Positions 52,401 through 64,000 of a DNA stretch of 64,000 bases are shown in pieces. Where the stretch lies: NCBI GenBank assembly GCA_000328365.1, contig KB301284.1:83984-147983 (forward strand), given 5' to 3'. The translations under genes were made by a program, and so were the position numbers. The notes under the pieces were generated by a model, which was not told the origin of the DNA, searched no databases, and saw only the letters and a program-made list of their open reading frames with translations. Within the stretch, counting starts at the first letter, position 1. Each line of letters opens with the position of its first letter. Source of the DNA: Capitella teleta (taxonomy: Eukaryota; Annelida; Polychaeta; Capitellidae).

Positions 52401-55400
52401 GCGAAGCTTTCCCCGCGATTGATCAATAGGGCAACAAACCTGGATGAGTTGCGTCAATGTTTGAGAGTGGGATGCTATCCCTGTGGAAACTGTTCACTCC
52501 ATTATTGATGAGATGCCTTGAAGAAATCCGGCTTTTACAACTTCCGCGGTGGTCAAAGCCGCTGGTAATCATGCCAAAAGCATGGTTATGCAATTCTGAA
52601 TAATCTTCCTCGTATAAATTATTCTCCAATCGATCAGTGGGCTGGGATGGGAATTAACGCAATGTGATATGAAAAGCGCAAAATACTCTCATTTTAGGGT
52701 CTCTTTACAATTTTGCTAATACATCCTCATACAATCAAAATCATGGTCATTTTTTGGGCACCGAAATTCGGAGAAATGGTTTTGGCATCATTTAAAACAA
52801 ATCCCACGCAAATCCATTCTCAATTAAAGAAGCTGATTGAAATCATAAGTTTCCCCGAAGAAAAAATAGTCCATATTAAATGTCAAGTCTGTATATATAA
52901 TTATATATCGACCACAGTAATCTTTAATGAATTACACAATTCTTTCCAATTCAGCTGGTGAGTTTCCATTTTTGAAATGTGCGCCTCATTTACTAGTATT
53001 GAACAATTAGCCGTTGCTACGCACATGCATGTTTCAACGGCGTATCAATATTTTTGCAATGATAAATTGAGACTATTTTTTAGCCCCATAGAAGCGGGTA
53101 ATTAATCAATAAAACGGGGTCTCTTGAATCAGCATATACATCAGAAATTTCATCCATAATTCAACTTTTCAGGTCGGCTTGATTCTGGAAGAAGCTGCGC
53201 AGAGAGACGCTCTGTACTCAGCGATGCGACAATACCAAGAGTAAGTCTACCTATTGCATCTGGAAGAACCGGCTTAACCCCCGTATTAGGGGCATATCCA
53301 CCCATCACATAAGACACGGAATCGGCACAATGTACATAACACGTGCATAATGAATGCCATGCAATTCAGTGCAAACACGGAGTGTTGGTAGAAAAGTGAA
53401 TTTTGCGTGACTTTTTCTGCATTACCATTCATATTTAACGACGCCTGTTATGTCTAGCTTCGAATAAAACCCTCACAATGCTATTAGCGCTAACACAACA
53501 GCGTGTCATCGATTAGGAAGAAGACATCATCGCCAAAAAAAAAAAAGCATTGTGGCTGATAGCGTTGTTTTATTGCATGATTTGGCGCGTTATTCATTCA
53601 AGTAGCGAACCGCGACAGCCACGCTGAATGGCGTATTGACCTCGCATGAATAGCAAACCCGATGCTTTTCTCGCCCTGTTTTTTCCTTCTTCTGAAGTGT
53701 AGTTGGTTCACTGGATGTGTTGATCATTTACCACATGAATAGCACAAAATCCATAATTCATGGTTTCCCCTTTCCATGATTTCAAAGGTGATTTTTTTTT
53801 TAAACATGAGCTCCAAAAAAATACCCAAAAAAAAAACAAAAAAAAAAAAGAAAAAAAAAGGGTCCCTTTCTTTCTCATTCAATCCGTGAATTCGCCCATC
53901 AGTGAACACAAAACAGACGTTTTTCTCGACTGCTATGCATTATTGCCAACGTACGTCTACCAGGCCTTTACAACTGAAATCCGAGCTTCTTCTCTTTCTT
54001 TAAAATATAAAAACCTGTGCTCTGAATGAATGAACATTGTTTCAGGTCACGTGATATTCACCAACTCATCCAGGAACTCAAGATGGTCCTCAACGAACCT
54101 AGTCTCTTGGAGCTGTACGAGGATATCAGGTATACTATTAAGAACAGCCCCTCCCGTTTCCTTGCAAGCAGAGCCTCTTCTGCCTTCCCGATCCTATATA
54201 TCGACTCATCGGATCAAAGAACTGTGTCCAAGTTCCCCTACCAGCGATTAATATTCATGCATCGAGGATCATCAGAAACTTTGCGTTTTATGAACGCTAT
54301 TTGTTTGACGCTGCTGCGAGGGGCGACCCATGACCATTGTGAGGTGAAGGGCTTCGTGCAAGTTTGCCGCGGGAACCAATTTGGATATTGCGATTTTGAC
54401 CTGATGCGCAGATTAGGAAATATTCACTGTAGTAATTCCTACGAACCCTGCACTTAACATCATTTTATCATTGTAACCGATCACTATCTTGTAAGAGATA
54501 GATCAAGAGGGATTGTACAATTTGTTCAAGATCATATGAAAATAATAATTGCACGTATGCCATTTAAATATACTTCATCTGGTCCTGATGCAAGCAGTTG
54601 AACGTCCTAGCTGAGCAGAACTCTGGCTCAGTCATCTTCGCGACTGTCAGCGGCGTTGAGCAGTGCATGCATCATACATAGATGCACCTCGGAGAGTGTC
54701 TTGTACGCAGACATGCATTGTGGGGGAAGGGCTGCTTTGATTGTTGCCTAATGAGCAGGCGACCTGTGCTTGCCTCGCCCCCGGGGATCAGCCGTGGAGC
54801 CCCTAATTGCGCATTCGCTCGCCTGTCAGTCAACCCGAACAGCTAGCACAATGCGCCGCCCTGTCTCGCCTCGCCCTCCTTTTCTTGACTGATTTCGCGA
54901 ACAAAAATTAACGCGGTTAATATGATGCATAATTCATGCTTATAGCGAATCCGCTATTCTCTCGGTCTGCTCTCGGCGCAGGCGCAGACAACGAGCGCTG
55001 ATGAATATTTGAGCTCACTTTGATGACAATGTCTTGTTTGCTCAGCGCACCATAACTATTCCTCAAGGACCAATCATATTTTAATGCCCGGCATCTTTCG
55101 CTAACGAAAGCCGCAGGTGTAAATAATAAATGCCGTCTGCTCGAAGACCGAAGTCAGCCGCAGCAGCCCCGTCCAACGTACATGTAAGCGTACAACTCTG
55201 AGTGGCGCTCGTCAATAATGCAAGCGGCATATCCGTCGAGTGCCCGCATGAAATTTGCAGCAGGATAAATATTTGAGCGCGCTTTCATGACGCGGCGTCT
55301 TACGGGGCTGGGCCTTGACGACGACTGCATCTAGCTCCCCGTGGGCCGCAGTAATCAATCCGTCCAGCGGCCGACGTCACTGCCGCATGTCGTCCATGTA

Positions 55401-58400
55401 TAAGCCACGCGGATCCTCATTTATTTATGCTCCCTCTTCAGTCGCTGATGTACGCTGTCAATAAAGGAACACTCCCTCTTTCGCGGGAAACTTTCTGCTC
55501 TTCATTTATTCATTTCCTCGTCAGCAGACTTCAAAGGCCCTTCCTGCATTTACACCTCTCTCCCTCGATTTGTGCCTTGGGCGAATTCGGTTGCCACCAA
55601 GACAATGGCGCCTTGTCAGTGTCTCTCGCGCCTGCTTCTTCGGACGCATGTCAGACATGATTGGCTCATTCTGCTCCGCCTTTGGTTATTTGCCGCCGTA
55701 ACGCAAAATGGTTGTAAACAATAATTGTTGGAAAAAAAAAAAAAAAAAAAAAAAAAAGGGAAAATAAAGCAATTTTTGCAATTACAGGTGTGAAGTTTGA
55801 TCCATGATTGTAATAGGTTCACAACTTGGTAATATCATACGTGTACTTGAAATAATTATATAGTGTGCCGTACTGTGAACTGTTGACTTTAGACAAATCG
55901 CTCATAACATGGCAGCCGTATACCCGCCCTCCTCGCGATTTCCCCTCACATAATATATCTGTATTCACTTTTCGAATTAATGATACACCAGTTCTCTTAT
56001 AATCTATACATGCGCCTATACATACATTCGCTTCCTCTGAGGCGAAGTTTCTAAACATCTGAAATCTCGAACCAGTTTCAAAAAGCTTAATTGAGATGCG
56101 ACAACATAGGACGTCAACAAAAAACTTGGAAACTTCAAGTTCTTTGACGTCGAATCTTTTTGCAACAAGAGAACATAATTTTGCTGAATCGCATAACATA
56201 AGTTTTAACGTCGATATCCGTCACATAATGAGCATACGAAACATAATGCATGCAAACATGAAACATAATGCATGCATACATGAAACATAATGCATGCATA
56301 CATGAAACATAATGCATGCATACATGAAACATTGCACCCTCTTCCAGCCTCTTCGTTCCTTTGAAGCACTCCCCCCGCGCCCCTCTCCTCCTCCTCCTTC
56401 CATGCCGGCAGGGCTCACGTTCACTTCCAAGTATACGTAATTAATAATTAAGCGTTTTTAATTATTCATGGCCCGTGAGAACCACTCGCGATTCTGCGCA
56501 GTGGCGGCCTGTATTCATTTGCACTTGACGTGCTCTCTCCGTCGGAAACACCCGGTTTTCGAAGACCTCTTCTAAGTCCATCCATATGTCGAATTACCTA
56601 TAAGTTCATCCTTACGTCATTTTCTATGAATATCATTGCGTAATTGATCAAAACTGTAGAATTGATTTGGTAGATTTTGTTTTTCGTGGCTGATATCAAT
56701 TTAAAAACGAGTAACATTTGGTTAATTAGGAAATTTTTCAATTTATTTTGACTACGGTATTCAGCTAGGGCGTACTAATTAATATGTGCATAAGTGTGAA
56801 ACCATTATGTAGCAGTTTAAAATCTCAGTTCGACAAGATGTTGGAGGAATTCGCAGTGAAACGCACCTCTGAATCGCAGTATGTGCTGCCATTCGCACGA
56901 AAGATGGCGTCATTCAAAGGGTCACGCCACGTAATCAATAATTCATGGATTTCATTTCATTTTCTGTTTTAATATGTACAAAGACAATATACATTTGTGT
57001 ACACACTTACCGGTATATTATCCCACGCACTTGTATATTCAGTTATCCAACAAGTGCATCTTCTCGTTTGTTTCACTCTAATTCCTAATTTCTTGCACTC
57101 TCAATAATAGACTAAATAGGCTACTGATAATTGGCATGACATGTGTCGATGGCCAATTTCTTCTCAAGTCAGTGCCAACATGTCATTGCCGGCCTCGCCT
57201 CGTTTCCGCTGCTTCCAACTAATGCGATAGATACATTATGGCTGAGGTCCTCTTTCGTCTTGATGTGATAACAAATAGATTGGCCGCATCTGCATTATTC
57301 ACGATTCGGCAAATGCCGAACTGCTGAACGGGCCTCGTGGGCACCGCACCAGCAGCGCCCTCTAGCTATTCAGCACACGTGGCTCTCCTTATTTCGAATC
57401 ACAAAACTTCGCCAAAATCTCAACATTTCACTCTGATGTGGCACTTGCCAGAGAATCAAGATTCACTGTAAATATCGAAATTTTGAATCTCGGCCATCAA
57501 TGATAAGTATTAATGTATTGCATCAACTTCAACTTAAAAGTACGTAATAATAATGTATTTGTGTTAATTCTACGTTTTCCTCCGCAGACGATGTGCGTTA
57601 ACCCTCTAGATATCGTCTGCTATTTTCCCGCCAAAGGGGCGAGAGCTGCGCTGAGCGTTTTGTCGGCGTCCAGATTGCATTCGTGCATTTTTTATGCCGC
57701 CTCTAAATAGAGCGGCAAACATTGAATGGAATTATGCTCAATCACAATGCTGGCCAGTCGGTTTGCGTGGCCGCTCGACAGATGAACCCAGCGGTTTTAT
57801 TGCTCGCGTTGATGAAACCCGCTATTAATGGCGTCATCTGATGTGACTCTCACTGAATAAGGCACAACTTTTCAATCTCATGCTCCCTTGGTTTGTATAT
57901 TTAGTACCAGTCGAATCTCGCACAATACAATGATTACATGCACGTTAAATAATTGTTATATAAGTTATAAGTCCATAAAACAATCGTCTTGTTTGCGTGC
58001 AATAAAATTGTCTGAGATTGATGCAAAAATGGGTTTGTTGTAAAAACAAAGTGCGATGTGCCGAGGGAAATTCGGTCATGCGCTATGACCTTGCCACCGG
58101 CATCTCCCCGACCCCCTTGGCTCGGTGTAATCACGTATTCGCCTCCCCATCACTATTCACGTCTGCTTATCCTCGAACCGACGGCCGACAGCATTGATTT
58201 CGTTGGGAAATAAGCTGAAATGGCCGGAAATTAAACGCAGCAAATGAAAAAAATCGATGCCACAAAATCATCGTTCACAAGTCGCAAGGTCCGTCATAGA
58301 ATAGACCGACACTGTGGAAGCAGCGGCGACCTACCCGGTCGCGGATTATAATCACAATGAGGGCGGATAAATGGCTAACGAGGCACGCGCAAAGGCACTA

Positions 58401-61400
58401 CCCCACCCAAAGAGGGTGAGGATTTTCTCTCCCCCCCCCCTTCTCAAAATTTTTCATGTTCACGTCTCAAGCATGATTATTTTCTTTCTTCAGAACTCTG
58501 ATACCGCCCAAGCACCAATTGGATTACAGTCTTTTAGCGCCAAAAGTTCCCGCCACTAAACTGCGCACTGTTCGTCTGGTGAGAGTTCCCGGGGAAGGAT
58601 TTGGATTTGCTGTTCGGGGAGGTGAGAATGGGGGCATCAGACATCGATGTATCAGCTAGTTCAATCATAATGCACACAAACTAGTATCCATCATCTTCAG
58701 AGCTGCGCAAATGTGGGATTGGGTCGCCATTTTGGGTCCATCCTTCATAGCCATTTCTCGCATTTTACACGGGCGAACTTTATAAATTACCATAGCTCAT
58801 TGATTATAATAGGCACAGTCGCGCCAATTTATTTATTATTTATTTAATCGATTAGCATTCTCCAGGTTATGCACGAGATGTAGTTCCGTATTCTGGATCC
58901 AAAATGGCGCCTCCATACACGATTTGTGACTTTGCGCTTCTCTGGTGATACTGCAATTGCGCACGTATGATGTGTAGGTTTAAAACATAATTATAATACG
59001 CGGATCAAATTGTCATCCATTATAACTTATGATGAACTTGGTTATAGTTATTTTGCTTTGCATAAATAAAGAGAGACCTTGTGTGTAGTTTCTCATACGT
59101 TGATTGTCCTTTCTACTTATTCATTTAAACACACGAACATTAGCTTAAACGTAACTTAAAATGACCGTAAAATATGCACGATAAACAATTATGGGAACCC
59201 ATAATATATATAAATATGTGTGAAATGAGGTGTTATGAATTCGGTCCAATTTGTTCGAATCCATTATGAAACATATGAGGTATGCGCACTCGCAAATGGA
59301 GGCCAGTGAAGCGCATCTTAAGCGTCACTTGTTAATCACATGTAGTTCGAGCCAATTATGGAATAGACGGCAGTCGGCACATAAAGCGATTGTTCACGAG
59401 ATATTATAGTCGACATAATCGGGTGTGCGTGACGTGTCACCGTTTGACAGGTGAATCGACGAATGACAAAACTTTGTAATTTTACTTTGTAATCTTACAA
59501 CATGGCATCAGCATTACAATTGAAGATATGTACATGCTCAACGTAAGAATTGTAAGTGAACGTTTAACCAGAAAGCCCGTGAAAGACCGCAAAAGTTAGA
59601 AAAAGTGAAAAAAACAAACAAAAGGGAGGTGGGGGGTGGGGGGCTCTAGCGGAAGTGCCTGGATTCTGCAGGGCGTTCTCCTTGGTTATAGCATCGATGG
59701 TGATTGCGCGTGCACGTACCTCAGGGTGATGCTCCGTCGCCAGATCAGCTCAGGTTCTCCGGTCGAGTTCAACGTCGAAATGGACTGTGCGCGAATGACG
59801 GCGCTCAAGCAGCGGCGGCGGTGTTGGATGCGGCACAGTCTGCGTGCGATGCTCCCTCAACGACAATAAGAACGTGGAAGCACTTCGCTAGCCATTAAAT
59901 ACGACCCAGCCGGCAATCCGCAACTCTATGTCCTCGTACATATTTAATGCCGCGCACAATTGATATAGAATTCCCCATTGCACCAACCCCCCGCGGCCAA
60001 ATATAAATGGCTCAATAGACATTAAATATGCATGCCCTTGTGAAACATGAAATTCCTCCTGGGCTTGCTTTTTCGCCCGGAGCCTGATGCTAGACCCGGA
60101 TTTGATTTCGGATCCGTCTCGCTGCCCGGGTATTTCCGATCCCTTTCTCCCCGCGCCGCTTTCCAGGTGCTGGGGCTGTATACCCTCCCGGGGCGATGTA
60201 CGGTCTGAAGCGTGTTCTGAGCGACAAACCCGCAGCTGACGTCGCATTTCTTTCCTTCAACACTCGAACAAAGTTGGCAGTCGATTTTCATCTGTGTTCA
60301 TTCCACCGAAAATTGTCGTCGCTCGCATTCATTATTCACGAGACCCTGCTTCTGCCAGAAACAGTTTGCGCCCGTTACAAGCGAGCGAGGGAGCTACCGC
60401 CACACTCAGCCTAATTCTACGTTAAAGGACCCGCAGTAGGCGAAGCAGGCTAAGCGTGAGTGCCTCGCTGGGATTTCATCCGTGTTAATTCCGCGCTTTA
60501 TTGGCGAGTGATCGAAGAGAGCGAATAATGTACATATTTGCCTCCCACCGCGCATGCAGTCGATGACAAACAGCCCGCTTTCTTCACGTGTCGAGGTGGG
60601 GGGTGGGGGGGGGGTCCTTTTGAAATCAGATCGCCCTGCTGTAGCCCGTAGCTCCACTACGCCTGCTGCCTCGATTCCCTTGCGATCATCATGCATTATG
60701 GCGCTCACTAGTTAGTTACAGGTAGCATGCATTATTGATGCCGGTGTGAGTCGGCTCTTGCGCAAATGTTGCCTCTCCCGTCGAAATTGGAGCTCTGTGC
60801 ATATTGCCTGCGTTTAATTATTCATGGATCCCTTGTGAAAAAATAATGAACCAGATATCCGCTGTATATAATATAAGCAGCCATGGCGTTAGGGGATGGG
60901 TCGGACAGAATGGCGGTGCTGCAGATGCAGTGATGAGGCCTAATTGTCCTGACGTCACTATGTCTTGCTGTGATTGCGCATGCGCACGCGACGTTTGTAA
61001 TCCGAAGAGACGAAGTCGAATCAAGTCTGCATGCGCCTCCCGCTAAATGCTTCATGCTTCCTTGTCAATCACGCCTCTTGCGTGCGTGCTAAATAACTGC
61101 GCACTCAAGTCATCTTAACGTTATACTAATTCCCTGCTCGCTGTCTCGCTCTCACCCCTACTCAGCCATGTTACGCTTGAGCGCTGATGACCAAATTGAA
61201 TGAATATATGATGAAATTCGTTATGAGCATCATAGTGAGTTCATGACCTTTTCTCGCCCTCCAGGTTTCGAGCATGGCATTGGAGTATTCGTGTCGCACG
61301 TGGTCTCTGCGTCTCAAGCCGACACCCAGGGACTGGCGGTGAGTACGCATGCGCTCTCTTGATTCGCTCCGAGGAAAACACGACGGACGAGAGCGCAGGC

Positions 61401-63715
61401 AGGATTTTGAAGCTGGCGCTCTGTAAACGGAAGCACCTGCCTCTAGCCAGCTCTGTTCTAATTGTTGGGCCCTCTACTTGTAAATGAATTATCAATCAGG
61501 TCCGCGTTAAATATTCAACGCGGCAAGGAATTGTCTGAAACGTGCTTACAGGCAAGGCTCATGAATATCGAATGAGACGCAGATGAAAATTTCAATAATC
61601 CATTATGCCGAATTGTCCGCTTCATTATTATTTATGGCCTTATATGGGTCAAAGATGCTGACCGTAGATCGGAGGAGGTCCAACCGCACAGTCTTCTGTA
61701 ATTGCCAGCAAAATTGTTATTGATGGAGTTACTATGGCAACGATATTCACCGTTGACTGTGGTATAATTAACTCGCTGTTTTTTTTTTTTTTTTTTTTTT
61801 TCTTTCACTTTTTCTTTTTTCCTCGTGATTTTGTTTTCTTCTTCTCCAGGTCGGAGATGAGCTTGTACGGGTGAATGGCTTCACCATCCAGCAGGCGGTT
61901 CATCAGGAAGTGTTGAACCTGATCAAGACGCAAACGGAACTGCTGCTCAAAGTTCGAAGTGGGTTTGCCTTGATTAATGTTCATTATTGATGACACGTGT
62001 TCTGCTGCTGTGAACAGAGGTACTGCAGCCGCAACAGCGGAATAGACTTGCATTTATGATTGCGGAGCTGTGCGGTTTCGCCCTGCTTAGCATTAACATT
62101 GCATGCAAGCATTCTCCGGACACCAACACAACTTTATGGGTTCTCTCCTTGATTACCTCCTCTGTTAACAACTTCGGGTGACTGCGCGGTCGCCGAAGGG
62201 TTAAAGATATCCTCATTAGTCTGTGTTATGCTTTAGAGCACAGATTTTGAAATTTCCTACTGATCGTAATGAATGAAGGCAGCGAGTTTTCCGCTGACAC
62301 TGCTATACCACTGGACGTTCGCTGTCAATGGTATTCATTGGGGAAATCAGGAGAACGTTGAGATGAACGCGCCGCGTCGTCTTCTGCGTCCTCCGAGGAA
62401 ACGCCAACTTGAATGCAGGCTGCAATAACAGCAATTTCCATTTCATTAAACTTGCTGCTCAAGAGTTGCGTGTTTGCATTTGTCGTCCAACTCATGATGC
62501 GCGAATTCCTCTCCAGGAGGAGCCTGGGACTATATCGGCTAACACTCTTATGTTCCCCCACAAAAATATGCATAGGTTTGCCTTATACCATTCTGCATTA
62601 TTATGGGTTTTAAGATGAACGTATGTGTTGATAACCATCACACGGCTGATGCACTGTATGGACTCATTCAGAACCACATGCAGTCCGAATGCTCCATGCA
62701 ATCCAATAACATTGATCAATCTTTCTGTGTACTGAAGTGCCATCAGTTGAATATTCATGACTTCTCATTAATATATTCATAGCTTTTCTGATGAATCATC
62801 TATTATTAATCCATTTTCTATTAATGCCTTTTTTTTCTCTCTCTCTCTTCCACAGACATTGGAATGCTCCCCGTGAAAGAGTTAGTTCATGAAACATTTA
62901 TTTTAATGAATATCATTCTCTTCTTTGATCTAATATTTAGCATGTTTCTCAAACACTCAGTCATAAACAATCTCTTTTTGTACTTTTGTTTGTTGGTATG
63001 AAAGTTTCATTCAGATATGTTTCCTCAATGTTCTCTCACAATATCCTTCTGTGAAGTATTCGCCTGTTTCTTCACTTACCTCGTCACAATCAACCTCACT
63101 CATTCGTGTCCATTTCACTATTTTAGCAATCACAATGAACACGTCACTTGGCGTTATGTGGATAACATTGACAACAGCAAAGCACTGGTGAGCGGTATAT
63201 TTTAATTTGAATATTCCTATATTTAACTATATTGTCATATTTTATGTGCACTTTAATTTATCTATTTTCGTCAACAGCAAGAAGTTTTGGATGGCGAACA
63301 CAGTAAACGAACTCCTTGGAGGGAGCCGATTGAAGCAAAAATTTTCATTTGTCTACCAGTGGGAGCTAATCTGGGCTGCAGGTAATCCCAAACTCTCCCT
63401 CATCTCTCCCTCATCTCAGCTCTACCCTCCCCTTTCAGTATCTCCTCAGCTTCTGATAAAGATGGCGGCATTTACGTGCAGTCTGTGCAAGAGGAGAGTT
63501 ATGCAGAGGAGGCTGGTTTGCGGATTGGAGACCAGTTGTTGCAGGTGAATGGAACGCCCTTCACGAACATTTCACACTCAGAGGTCAGTTCGTGCACTCA
63601 GTTGTCAGTTAGATATTTACGCTCATGTGTTTTTAACTCACAGGCAATGGTGGCTCTTAAAGGCAGTCGGCACCTGAATATTATCATCCGGAGAAATGCG
63701 GTCAGCTACGATTGA
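49436..63715 (+). CDS. USH1C: harmonin-like PDZ scaffold (N-domain, PDZ1, PDZ2); possibly incomplete at 3' end
   Basis: Eleven exons: 49436-49471, 53173-53240, 54046-54129, 58494-58621, 61265-61338, 61850-61958, 62856-62880, 63127-63187, 63278-63381, 63439-63583, 63644-63715; 906 nt, 301 residues, phases consistent. The N-terminal harmonin domain is recognised by LKMVLNEPSLLELYEDIR and TLIPPKHQLDYSLL; PDZ1 (about 86-167) has the ligand loop GFGF and GDELVRVNG; the linker EHVTWRYVDN matches human LTWQYVD; PDZ2 (about 215-301) has LGCS and GDQLLQVNG. In vertebrates harmonin links cadherin-23, protocadherins, SANS and myosin VIIa in stereocilia and microvilli. Human harmonin continues with a coiled coil and PDZ3; here TGA follows right after PDZ2. 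Either this is a short form, or the last exon ends at GCG|GTCAGC (63703) and the gene continues beyond the window; no poly(A) signal follows the TGA. Confidence 0.92.
49472..53172. other. harmonin intron 1
   Basis: 3.7 kb, AT-rich, with the Tc1/mariner relic at about 52090-52520. No other exon seen. Confidence 0.6.
52090..52520 (+). mobile_element. Tc1/mariner-type transposase fragment
   Basis: Translated blocks follow the DDE transposase order: a STIWSAFHNRAKSPIVFLEGTL block, GYRRILEEKRLPFA, then in another frame MPQDENAPCYKAKEIQKFL (second catalytic Asp in QDENAPC) and WPACSPDMNPFNTLWAKL, ending near NLDELRQCLRVG. The reading changes frame between LPFA and the QDENAPC block, so the copy is dead. 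Terminal repeats could not be defined, so the real element may extend on both sides. Confidence 0.8.
54130..58493. other. harmonin intron 3, CpG-rich in part
   Basis: About 4.4 kb. The 54.6-55.4 kb part is GC/CpG-rich with AATATTTGAGC occurring twice (near 55003 and 55268), an A-tract lies at 55733-55757, and a 22-bp tandem repeat at 56239-56326. Short open stretches with splice-like edges near 56800 and 57590 do not fit harmonin. Probably regulatory DNA. Confidence 0.45.
56239..56326. repeat. four-copy 22-bp tandem repeat containing ATGCATGCAT
   Basis: Units start at 56239, 56261, 56283 and 56305; the unit is AAACATAATGCATGCATACATG with one base different in the first copy. The self-complementary core is repeated four times. 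Confidence 0.95.
58622..61264. other. harmonin intron 4, with a CpG-rich promoter-like block
   Basis: About 2.6 kb. GC/CpG-rich between 59.6 and 61.1 kb, with G-rich runs at 59625 and 60598. ORFs here are unrecognised and typical of GC-rich chance frames. Confidence 0.5.
60949..60990. promoter_or_regulatory. CRE plus NRF1-type site in harmonin intron 4
   Basis: TGACGTCA, a full cAMP-response element, is at 60950-60957 and TGCGCATGCGCA, an NRF1-type palindrome, at 60975-60986. Two full promoter-type palindromes 18 bases apart suggest an internal promoter or enhancer for a shorter harmonin transcript. Confidence 0.45.
61779..61801. repeat. poly(T) tract before a harmonin acceptor
   Basis: A run of over twenty T sits about 50 bases before the acceptor at 61849. 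It extends the normal polypyrimidine tract and may be polymorphic. Confidence 0.8.
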
Positions 63716-63786
63716 TTCTCAGCGGCTAATTTAGTGCTTATTTATTATTTGTGCTCTTCATTTTATACATTATTTGATAAGAACTT

Positions 63787-64000
63787 GTCAGTTTAGATAT
63801 TGGTATTAATTTATGGACGTATCATTGGTGAAATTAATTATGTCAGTTTAGATATTGGTATTAATTTATGGACATAACATTGGTGGAATTAATTATGTCA
63901 ATTTAGATATCAGTATTAATTTATGGACGTGACAATGGTGGAATTAATTAAGTCAGTTTAGATATTGGTATTAATTTATGGACGTAACATTGGTGGAATT
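63787..64000. repeat. 55-bp tandem repeat running off the window
   Basis: Units begin GTCAGTTTAGATATTGG at 63787, 63842, 63897 (variant GTCAATTTAG) and 63952, spaced exactly 55 bases. Copies differ at a few positions. Nearly four copies are visible, so the array length is unknown. Confidence 0.95.

Noticed and set aside
56096-56430. Met-His-Cys-Ala repeat protein on the minus strand
   Set aside because: It is only the translation of the 22-bp tandem repeat.

Overview
The window is nuclear DNA from an invertebrate animal. Genes are split by GT-AG introns: many are only about 50-60 bp, but several reach kilobases. Exons reassemble into metazoan families: a POMT1 O-mannosyltransferase, the U3 snoRNP protein IMP3, a PTF1A-type bHLH factor, TMEM183, liprin-alpha, a C2H2 zinc-finger factor and harmonin (USH1C). 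Genes are dense, most intergenic spaces are AT-rich, and old transposon remnants are scattered. I cannot name the phylum from sequence alone; liprin-alpha and PTF1A appear in an unduplicated invertebrate style, and the tRNA-derived SINE resembles those of marine invertebrates.

Layout. 1-116: the last codons of a proline-rich protein on +. 0.9-1.8 kb: a Ly6/uPAR-domain protein (+). 2.2-3.4 kb: a TREX-type DEDDh exonuclease (-). 3.4-9.1 kb: repeats (including a SINE with perfect target-site duplications and a LINE tail) plus three coding-like exons of an unrecognised gene. 9.1-13.1 kb: POMT1 in 17 exons (+). 13.7-15.3 kb: IMP3 in 7 exons (+). 18.0-21.5 kb: PTF1A-like bHLH in 2 exons (+), its intron holding an inverted-repeat DNA element and a fossil LTR-element piece. 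23.1-25.6 kb: TMEM183 (-). 26.2-44.3 kb: liprin-alpha (+), 20 core exons plus a probable 18-codon cassette. 46.4-49.1 kb: a zinc-finger factor (-). 49.4-63.7 kb: harmonin (+), N-terminal domain and two PDZ domains, possibly continuing past the window.

The genes do not form a pathway. Shared logic is architectural: TMEM183 and liprin-alpha, and the zinc-finger gene and harmonin, are head-to-head pairs with short shared promoters; PTF1A/TMEM183 and liprin/zinc-finger are tail-to-tail. Liprin-alpha and harmonin are both scaffolds of membrane specialisations (presynaptic active zone; sensory and brush-border microvilli), but their proximity need not be functional.

The most unusual signal that ordinary annotation does not explain is a 10-mer, CATAACGCAC, present ten times on the two strands (about 0.1 expected), often in inverted pairs that could fold, next to gene ends and in introns. 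Second is a well-formed 93-codon open exon inside a liprin intron with no recognisable homology. I see no CRISPR array, operon or defence island; nothing here is prokaryotic.
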